Positions 54,716-64,000 of a DNA stretch of 64,000 nucleotides are shown in pieces. Origin of the DNA: Muscardinus avellanarius (taxonomy: Eukaryota; Chordata; Mammalia; Rodentia; Gliridae); the NCBI GenBank assembly GCA_963383645.1, contig OY726567.1, positions 68,265,575 to 68,329,574 on the forward strand. The letters run 5' to 3'. Below the pieces are notes generated by a model, which worked only from the letters and a program-made list of their open reading frames with translations, ran no database searches and was not told the origin of the DNA. Within the stretch, counting starts at the first letter, position 1, and each line of letters starts with the position of its first letter. The position numbers and the translations under genes are program-made.

Positions 54716-55364
54716 AATAATTGGGGGGTCAGGGAGGAGATACATATCTATAGATCATCCTTGCCTAGCTGAGGATGGAACTTCCTAATTCCTGTCATTC
54801 CTTTGTGTACTTTTTAGAGCCACTTTTTGTAGTTACCATTGGGACTACATTTAATAGTATTCCGTGTGAATTTTTACTATCTTAACTTCCCTACCTGTGT
54901 TCTGTTGTGTACTGAATTGTTCTGGGCCAGTGTTAGTGGCTCATTTACTCTACCCTTCTCTTAGGACTCACATCATCCTGCTTCCATGCTGTTCCTCAAC
55001 TGGGATTGGGGAAGAGTCTCCCATGCTTCACAGGATGTTTATTTTCTCAACCTTACTAAGATGGGCCCAGAGAAGGCCTGGCCAATAGGAGGGCATGACA
55101 TTAGGGCTGTGTTGAAATCATACTAGGAACTTGTTCTGTTTGATCTGTGATAGATGTCATTGCCAGTGGAAATTCATATTTATGTTCCCTTTCCACTCTC
55201 AACAATTTACCAAGTTATAATTTCTACTACTTGTCATTTTTATTCTGACTTTCAGTCCAGAGTAAATCCCTACTTCTTTGGACACTCTGTCTTACCTTCT
55301 CTTCATACCTCTTTATGTGTATTTTCTAATGTCATATACTGAAGTATAAGTATGCCTTTTTTTT

Positions 55365-55565
55365 TTCTTCTTTTTTGTTTTGGTGGTACGGGGATTGAAC
55401 TCTTGGGTATTTGACCACTGAGCAACACCCCCATCTCATTTTTTACTTGAGTCCTGCTAGGTTGCTGGTGGCTTTGATAAATTGCCGAGGCTACCTTTGA
55501 ACTTACTGTCTTCTTGTCTCAGTATCTCAAATACTGGGATTAAAGGGATGCACCAATGCCCAACT
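55365..55565 (-). mobile_element. Antisense B1-dID SINE
   Basis: Complemented ID part (GGGGATTGAACTCTTGGGTA) and B1 part, diverged. Confidence 0.7.
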
Positions 55566-57372
55566 ACATTCACCTTTTAATAGTTCCTGAACATCAGTTA
55601 CTATTCCAGTCAGATTGTTCTGGGCCTCAGTATATCTCATATATATTGAGATATATTGAATACATCATCTTGCTAGAAGCTATTAACAAAGGGATGAATT
55701 TTAGAACATGCCTTATAGCCTTTATGTGCTGTTACTTTTAAGGCCTAGTCCATTCTTTAACATTAGGTGCCCAACAATGTAGACCAGCTTCTTCCTCAAA
55801 CTGACTCCCACTTTTCATAAACACAGTTGCATGGACTGGTTGTTTGGTCTATTATATGTACATTTGTAATTGTGTTGCCCCTCCTAATAAAGAAAACATG
55901 TGCTTCACCACCACTCTGATTTCAGGTTGTTCGTGTGGAGCAGAGAATGAGGTGGCACCTTCTCAATGAAGCCTTACTGTAGGATTGTCACGTATCAAGA
56001 TTTCCAGAGAAGGTTCATCTTCTCAGAATGCCTACCCCTGGGAAATATGTGGTCTGGTCATGGGAGGAAATTTGCACTTGGATGAACACTGTAGAACACA
56101 TCATGCACAGAAATCATACACATGTGGAAAACAGTTGTACTTCACTAGAAATCTTTCTCGGCATCAGAAGCAGCACATTGAAGAGGTGCCCTCAAAAGTG
56201 ATGTGAACAGAGCCTCATTTTTATAGAGCTGCATGGACCATGTGTTACAGAAGCCCTTTACTTGCAAGGAAGTTGGGAAGCCCTTCCTGGCCAGCATGGA
56301 ATTTCCTCATCAACAGACCACTCTCCTAGGGGAGAAAACAAATGACAGTAAAGAGTGTGGGGTGGCCTTTCACTGTGGAAAAATTCATCACAGCAGGGGA
56401 GAATGCAAGACAACCTAGAGCCTCACACACACACTTGTTCAAGACCAAGGAGCCCTCACTAGGGAACGGACGTTTGAGTGCAGCATAGGTAGGAAAGCTT
56501 GTATATGAAAATGTAATATTGTTCAGCACCCAAAAGTCCATGGTGAAGACAGGCTGTATGAGTGCAACGAATGTGCAAAGCTCTTTACCTACTACTCCAA
56601 CTTTCATATACACCAGAGAGTTAACTCTGGAGAAAGGCCTCATGTGTGCAGTGAGTATGGAAAATCCTTCAGCCAAAGCTCTGGCCTGATTTGCCAGCAG
56701 ACAGTTTACACTGGGGAAAGACCTTATGAATGCAACAAATGTGGGAAGACCTTTAAGTTAATCTCTAGTTTCATTTCACATAAGAAAATCCACACAGGGA
56801 AAAGGCATTATGTGTGTGATGAATGTGGGAAAGTGCTTAGCCGTAGCTTCAACCTTATGAACCATCTGAGAGTTCACAGTGGAGAAAGGGCTCATGAATG
56901 CAGGGAATGTAGGAAATTATTCAGTCAACATTCAGAACAGATCCAACACCAGAAACTTCACACTGGGAAAAGGCTTTATGAGTACAGTGAGTGTGGGAAA
57001 TCCTATAGTCAAAGCAGCATCCTGATTTATCTCAGGAGTCTTGATATAGGGGGAAGATTTAATGAGTTCAATGAATGTGGAAAGTCCTTTAAACAAAATT
57101 CCATGCTTATTTCACATCGCAAAGTCCACACAAGGGAAAGGCCTTATATATGTAGGGAATGCGGAAAAGCCTTTAACCAGAGTTCCAACCTTAAGAACCA
57201 CCAGAGAGTTCACACTGGAGAAAGGCCTATTGAATGCAATGAATGTGGGAAATCCTTTATCTACAAAGCTAACCTCATTAAACACCTGAGGGTTCACACT
57301 GGAGAAAGGCCTCATGAGTGTAGTGAGTGTGGGAAATCCTTCAGCCAAAGTGCCACACTGATTCGCCACTGA

Positions 57373-58012
<640 letters not shown>

Positions 58013-58340
58013 TGAAGGTCCAGCCTGAATGGCCACCTGAAGCTCACACTGACGAGAGACCTTATGAATGCAGTAAATGTGGGAAGTCCTTTAAGCAAAT
58101 CTGTGGTCTCCTTTTGTATCAGAAAATCCAGACGGGAGTAAAGTCTTATGTATGTGAGGAATGTGGGGAATCATTTAGCCAGAGATCCAACTTTAAGAAA
58201 TACCAGGGAGTTCACACTGGAGAAAGGCCTTTTGAATGCCATGAATGTGGAAAATCCTTCACCTGCAAAGCTAATCTCACTAAACACCTGAGGACTCATG
58301 TTGTTAATGCAGAGAATATGAGAAATCTTTTAAAGTTTTA

Positions 58341-60410
58341 GCCACATTCAACACCAGAGAATGGAAAAAAGCTTTGAGTGCTGTGAAATCCTTGGCTCCA
58401 AATCTGTTGCCATTCAACATCAGAAAGTTTATATTGGAGAAAGGCCTTAGCTATGGATGGAACATACACTTTAATTTTAGTGAAATTATTCACGAGGAGA
58501 GTACTTGTGAGACCTGTTTATCTCAATTGGACCCCTAACATGTGAAGATACATAGCAGGTAGATTTCCCTGTGTTCCAGGTATTTGGAAGCTTCAAGGAG
58601 CTATGTTACATTTCCTGACCTGTGTGTGGCCCTTCCCATTTTTGTCACTGGCAGTTTCTGTGGCAGAAGCTATTGTATTTCACATGCCAAGTCCAATAGT
58701 ATGCATCAGCCCCACCCTAGTGTGTCCAAGGAAGCAAACTTCTATATTCTCCCATTTGCTGGAGGAAATGAGTTGTCTGAGCCTTCATTCCCTTTTCTCT
58801 GACATGCTAGGGCATGAACTTGACTCAGTTTTGTATTGGTGAGAGCATTTGGTATAGCTTGTCAAAAGGGGCCATCTTTTAAGAACAAATTTCTTTAGAC
58901 ACTCTGGATTTTTCCAGCCTCCAAGACACCAATGTAGAAACTATCTTCCTCACATTGTTTGGGTTTTTATAAGTTTTTTATACCTGTTTAAGGTAGCTGT
59001 AAATTTGGAATTCTATTCACTGTGTGAGATCACTGAAAACAAAATTGTCCCCATTACATTACAGGGTAAATAGCATTTTTGCAGTGGCGGGGTCACAAAT
59101 TATGTGCATTCTAGAGAGCAGCATAATGAAAGAATATAGCTCTCTTTCCTGACTTTACTTAATTTGAAATGTTGCCCAAGACCTCCTAGGAAAGACTAGG
59201 GTTTTATAGTACTATGTTATGAAATGAATGCCAGAAATTTTGTGGGTGGGGACACCCTCAGGAGGCACGAATTTCCTCTAGTGCTTATGGGAACAATGTG
59301 AATTATGTTCTTGTTTCTTTGTTCACAGAGGCTCTCACATAATGCCTACCTTTCAAGGCAATATCTAAGTCCTGCAAAGGCGTTTAGTGCCCTGATTCCT
59401 ATAATTGAGTAAGCTTGTACATTATAAGTTTACAGAGGCCAGAGGGAAGCCTAGTTGATTCAGAAACGGAGTGGAAGAGACTTCAGCACATGAGAGAAAA
59501 TTTGCTCCTTGTAAGATGTTCTAGACCAATGTGTACAAAATCTCCCTGGATTTCGAAAGATGTGTATCTACATTAGCTGAGGTCATTGCCAGTAAAATGA
59601 GCTAAAGGTTTTGCATATTCATTTCCAGAAGCCTCTCTGATGTTCACCTAAAGGTCATTCATTGCTTTATCTGCCTGGAAAACAGAGAAGAGAGAGTTTT
59701 TTTTTTTTTTTTTTTACCCTAGCAGCATAGTTTTTTGACCCATCCATCATCCTGTGTAGAAACAAACTTCATTGTTCAATATTTGGAGTTAAATGGTGTT
59801 ACCAAACCCAGTAACACTATGAAAGCATCATTATAATTACTATAGTTAATATACTGGTCACCCTGAATTTACCCCACCCACCCCAATATCTCCTCTTTTA
59901 ACACTATTGTACTGGAGATAGAGTTTCAGCATGAAATGTCTTAGAAAACACATTCAATTTACTGCACTACCTTAGGAAAGACTGTAAGGAAAGCACTGAA
60001 CAAGATGGGCACACACTGTGGATTTATTTACTTAATTATACATCTCTTTCAGAACAGACTAGTGTTCTGGTTTCTGTATGGGCTGTGTTACACCACACAA
60101 TCCTGGTATTGAAAAATTGCCCTGACCCTTGGATGAGAACTAAGATACTTCAGTAGGTGGCAGGACTTTTCCAGACTTTGGGATCCACCTATATATAGTA
60201 GTAGCACTCTCAGGAGAGGACGTTTCAAAATAAAGGTAAAATTATGTCTTATTTCAGAAGGGAAACAAAATGAAAGAGCTGATTGCTGGCAATCCAATAC
60301 CCAAAGTATTAAAGGAAATTTGAGGCAGGGATGAACTAGAGGTCGAAGTTTGAAGTTCTCAAACAGTAGAAGAAATAGAAACCATATGAGTTAATATAAA
60401 AATATTCATT
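58341..60410. other. 3' flank of the KZNF pseudogene
   Basis: No gene is seen. Sequence is collinear with 38200-39830 and then 40770-41060. Finger-like debris continues to about 58450. A T17 run lies at 59699-59715. Confidence 0.55.
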
Positions 60411-61220
60411 ACACATGTGGTGGTGCATGCTTGTAATCTCAGTATTTGGGAGGCTGAGATAGGAGGATTATGGGTTCATTGCCCACCTCAGCTACTTGGG
60501 CCCTTTGAGACTTTGTAAGACTCTGTTTCAAAATAAAGAATAATAGGGCTGGGGATGTAGCACAGAGATAAGAGTATCCCTGGGTTCAATCCCCAGTACT
60601 GCAAAAAGAAATCATAAGATAATTGATAACCTAAAGCACAAACAGTAAAGCACAAATAGTCATGAGGTTGAAATTATATGCAGCTGTAAAGTGAGTTACA
60701 GTAGGAAATAGAACATTAGAAAAGAAAGTATACTGCTGCACATTTCTAATGCTCAGTTTATATAATATCTGCTGTTAAGTTGAATGTATATTATAAACCT
60801 TATATAAAGAATATTAACCCGAGCATAGTGGTGCATGCTTGTAATCCCAGTACTTGGGACAGGAGGATCTCAGGTTTGTGGCCAGCCTCTGCTACTTAGT
60901 GAAAACCTCCACAACATGAGACATAACAAAGAACAAAGCTGGGTGTGGTGGCACATGACTGTAATCCCTGTATTTGGGAGGCTATGACAGGAGGATCACA
61001 GGTTTGAGGACTGCCTCAGCTAACAGTGAGACATCAACCTAGTGAGACCCTGTTTCCAAATAAATAAAATCGGGCTGGGGCTATAGCTTAGAGGTAAAGT
61101 GCTCCTGGGTTCAATCCCCAGTACCACAAAATAAAGAATGAAAAATAGAGTTGGGGGTGTAGCTTGGTGGTAGATGCCCCTGGGTTCAATCCCCAGTACT
61201 ATTAAAAAAAAAAAAAAAAC
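60411..61220 (+). mobile_element. Cluster of sense SINEs and a lone ID tail
   Basis: B1-dID copies at about 60415-60605, 60825-60930 and 60935-61135. An ID-like tail alone lies at 61140-61205, ending in A17. Confidence 0.8.
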
Positions 61221-61820
61221 TTTAAACCCTAACCTAGTGCAATTTATCAGGAATGAAAGGATTTAATTATCAATCTTAATATAAAAGTAGGGTAATATTA
61301 CAGTTGTGAGATTTAATAGAATAGAAATTAGTATTATCAAAATTTTATCTAATAATTCTATGAAGCTCAGTTTATGTAAGATTTTAATAAAAAAGTCAAT
61401 AATGCCAATGTTGCAAAAGTATTTCATCTTACATGACTAGTATAACAGTGCTGATGCTAATGAACAGAAAAAGTGGGATTAAGAAAATGGATAAATATAA
61501 GTCACAAATAGTGATTGTCCTTAAATGCAATATTAATAAACAACTATTTATGAATAGCATTTTATCCATGCTATATCAATATCAGAAAAACAAGATATTT
61601 AGATTTTAGTGAACTTAGAGATATAATTACCCCAACTAATAGACTGAATATAAAGTATTATGAAAATTCCCTCAAAAGCAAGTAACTCTTTTGGGGGGGA
61701 ATATGGTCAAAAACTCTTAATAATAAAACTTCCTGGCAAACTGGGAATCGGAGTCAAATGAGAAAACTGTAGAAAAGAGAAATTGGAACACAGTCATGTA
61801 CATTGTTCTAAAATGCTGGG
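61221..61820. other. AT-rich sequence without a gene
   Basis: Collinear with about 41290-41900; nothing coding is seen. Confidence 0.5.
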
Positions 61821-61824
61821 AACT

Positions 61825-62035
61825 CAGCCTGGCGTGGTGGCGAGTGCTTGTAATCCCAGCACTTGGAAGACTGAGATGGAAAGATTGTACAGGTTTGAAG
61901 CCAACCTCAGCTACTTAAGTGAGGACCTCTGCAACTTAGTGAGACCCTGTTTCAAAATAAAGAATAAAAAAATAGGCAGGGGGTAGCTTGGAGATCAAAT
62001 GCCCCTAGGTTCAATCCCCAGACCTGCGGGGAGGG
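61825..62035 (+). mobile_element. B1-dID SINE
   Basis: Sense copy from GCCTGGCGTGGTGGCGAGTG to TTCAATCCCCAGACC. Confidence 0.85.
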
Positions 62036-62780
62036 GGTGCTGGGAACTCTGGGTGCCAGGGAAAGAGGTCGGTTCACATAAATACCAAATACTGGCCCTT
62101 AGATCTGGTGACACATTGTTGGGTTCAGTTCTTATCAGTTCTCATACAAAATCAATAGACTAAATCAATAGACTAAATCAATACCAAAATTACATTTGAT
62201 ATATATGCAGAATTTCTTCACTATCCAGACTTGCCTAGAATTCTACTTGTATAGAATTACATAAGGAAACATAAGTATAAATGAGGCAGATGATTTGCTT
62301 TATCTGAATTTGTGAAATGATCAAAACCAAAATGGGGTGAGTTTGTGTGTGTGTGCGTGCATGTATAGAAGTGTGTTTGCATTTTATATCAGAGTAGAGG
62401 TTGTCTCTCTTAATAGAGCAATCTATTAGAGAAGACAAGTGGGGATTTTTGGCATTATGGAATTTTTCTCTATATGAGATGTGAGTTACATAGAGAAATG
62501 CATTTTCTAATGTCTTCTAATAAAGTTTGCACATTTTCCTTAATACTAACATTAATAAAGGCTTGAACTCTGGTTAGTGTTTTTTGCCTGTATCATGGTA
62601 TGTGTAGCACTTTTGAACCTGATTTCTTAATAATTGAGGAACCTAGAAAGCACAGCTTACCAGAAGCAATGAACCCATCTAAGGCCTGGACCATAGTTTC
62701 CCATTCTGATCTTTCAGTAAAGTGAAGTAAAATTCTTTGGAGAAAAGACTGATTCCTGCTCAGGGCAAGAAAGTTACATC
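62036..62780. other. Spacer shared with copy 1
   Basis: No gene. It contains a short TGTGTGTGCGTGCATG stretch at 62344 and a direct repeat TCAATAGACTAAA near 62150-62177. Confidence 0.5.
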
Positions 62781-62782
62781 AT

Positions 62783-63565
62783 AAGCTGGGTGTGGTGGTG
62801 CATGCTTGTAATCCCAGCATTTGGGAGGATGAGACAGGAGGATTCAGGTTCATGGACAACCTCAGCTACTACTTAGGCCTTTTGCAACTCAGTGAGACCC
62901 TGTTTCAAAATAAAGACTTAAAAAAAAATTGGGGCTGGGGGTGTAGCTCAGAGGTAGAACGTTTTTAGGTTTCATCTCCAGTACCATAAAAAAAAGTTAC
63001 ATGATGGGCTTGGAATGTCTTGTCTTACTGGAAGAACATGGTGAAAGAGCAATGGTGATATGGTGAAAGGGTAGAACAAACAACTTGAAGAAGCTCCCAC
63101 AGGTTGGTCTAAGGAGACAGGAGTGTCAGAGTCAATGATAATTGGAGACAGCAATGAGATGTCCAAAAGTCTAATAATCTTTACAGATAAGAATGAGTGA
63201 TTGAAACTGGGCATGATTGTCCATGTCTATAATCTCAGTACTAGGGAGGCTGAAACAGGAAGCTCAAAGGTTTTCGGCCACCCTAACCAATTTAGGGAAA
63301 CTGATTTTAAATAAAAAATGGTTAGGGATGTGTAGCTCAGAGGTAGTATTCCCCTAGGTTCAATCCCTACTATAAAAGAGAGGGAAAAAGGTAGGTGTGG
63401 TGGTGCATGCCTATATCCCAGTACTTGGAAGGCTGAGACAGGAAGATTGCAGGTTTAAGTCCAGATAAGCAACTTAAGAGACCCTGTTTCAAAATGAAAA
63501 CTAAAAGGGCTGGGGTGTAGCTCAGAGGTTGAATCTCCCTGAATTCAATCTTTAGGGCAAAAAGG
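62783..63565 (+). mobile_element. Three sense SINEs
   Basis: B1-dID copies at about 62785-62990, 63205-63380 and 63390-63565, all with recognisable ID tails. A unique 200-bp segment shared with copy 1 (43000-43220) lies between the first two. Confidence 0.75.
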
Positions 63566-64000
63566 AAAGAAAAGAGTGATTGAAAGAATGAATGCTGAGG
63601 GGATAGGAAATCTCACAGTGAAGTTTCAACTATTAAGTAGAGATTGAGAGAAAATCACCAGTGGTGGCTAAAACCAGTGGGAAAGGACTATTGTAGATCA
63701 GAATACACAGTTCTAAATATTTCTAGACCATTTATTTAAGGGAAAAATAAAGTAAAAAAAACCTTGAAAAAATAAAAGTGGCCCAAATTAAGTAATAATA
63801 ATAAAAAAGACATCACATTCCTCCAGTTACAATGCCCAGCTGGAGCCACAGTATCATTTTGCCAGTGTCTAGTGCACTGGAGACCCAAGGGAAAAGCCAT
63901 ATTGAATACAGGACACAGGGGATGCAAGTTTTCATGTACAACTGCATGTTTTATTGAGAGAGCAATCAGACTTTTATAGAGAAAGCTTCTATGTGTTACA
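63566..64000. other. Right end of window, no gene
   Basis: Collinear with 43630-44140 up to about 63870. Beyond that I recognise nothing; a TTTTATTGAG motif at 63949 could be the complement of a poly-A signal. Confidence 0.45.

Overview
The window is rodent nuclear DNA. It carries dozens of chimeric SINEs with a 7SL/B1-like left part fused to an ID-like, tRNA-derived right part (B1-dID type, known from squirrel, dormouse and related rodents). It also holds rodent-type L1, vomeronasal V1R receptor sequence, class II (betaretrovirus/IAP-like) endogenous retroviruses and KRAB zinc-finger (KZNF) genes. I cannot name the species.

Layout. 1-8.5 kb: two V1R copies, one open but cut by the left window edge, one a dead fragment ended by a SINE; between them antisense L1 pieces and SINEs. 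8.5-11.5 kb: nested SINEs, a probable solo LTR and small L1 tails. 11.6-23.3 kb: an intronless, broken retrocopy of the splicing factor gene SREK1. Its 3'UTR is split by a solo LTR (6-bp target duplication), and that LTR is split by a nearly complete antisense class II provirus of 7.1 kb (a different 6-bp duplication, LTRs differing at two of 306 positions). 23.3-28.8 kb: L1 fragments, including an intact antisense L1 ORF1 with its 5'UTR but no ORF2, an LTR with leader, and SINEs with long microsatellites.

28.2-64 kb: a tandem duplication of about 16-18 kb containing a KZNF locus. Copy 1 (about 28.2-44.1 kb) keeps an apparently intact four-exon gene: start exon, GC-donor exon, 127-nt KRAB-A exon, and a last exon with 15 canonical C2H2 fingers, predicted 669 aa. 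Copy 2 (about 46.2-63.9 kb) is a pseudogene: ATG to CTG, 4-nt deletion in the KRAB exon, stops and frameshifts in the finger exon. Both finger arrays contain a four-finger (336-bp) higher-order repeat. Introns are filled by antisense L1 shared by both copies and by later copy-specific insertions: an LTR in copy 1 and an env-bearing ERV fragment in copy 2.

The functional candidates are few: the KZNF gene of copy 1, possibly the partial V1R, and the L1 ORF1 reading frame. The least ordinary items belong to the young provirus: a primer binding site matching tRNA-Ile, a copy of the 3' polypurine tract inside integrase, and an eight-unit minisatellite in the leader. I see no clearly new gene system. 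SINE and L1 boundaries given here were read by eye and are approximate unless target duplications are stated.
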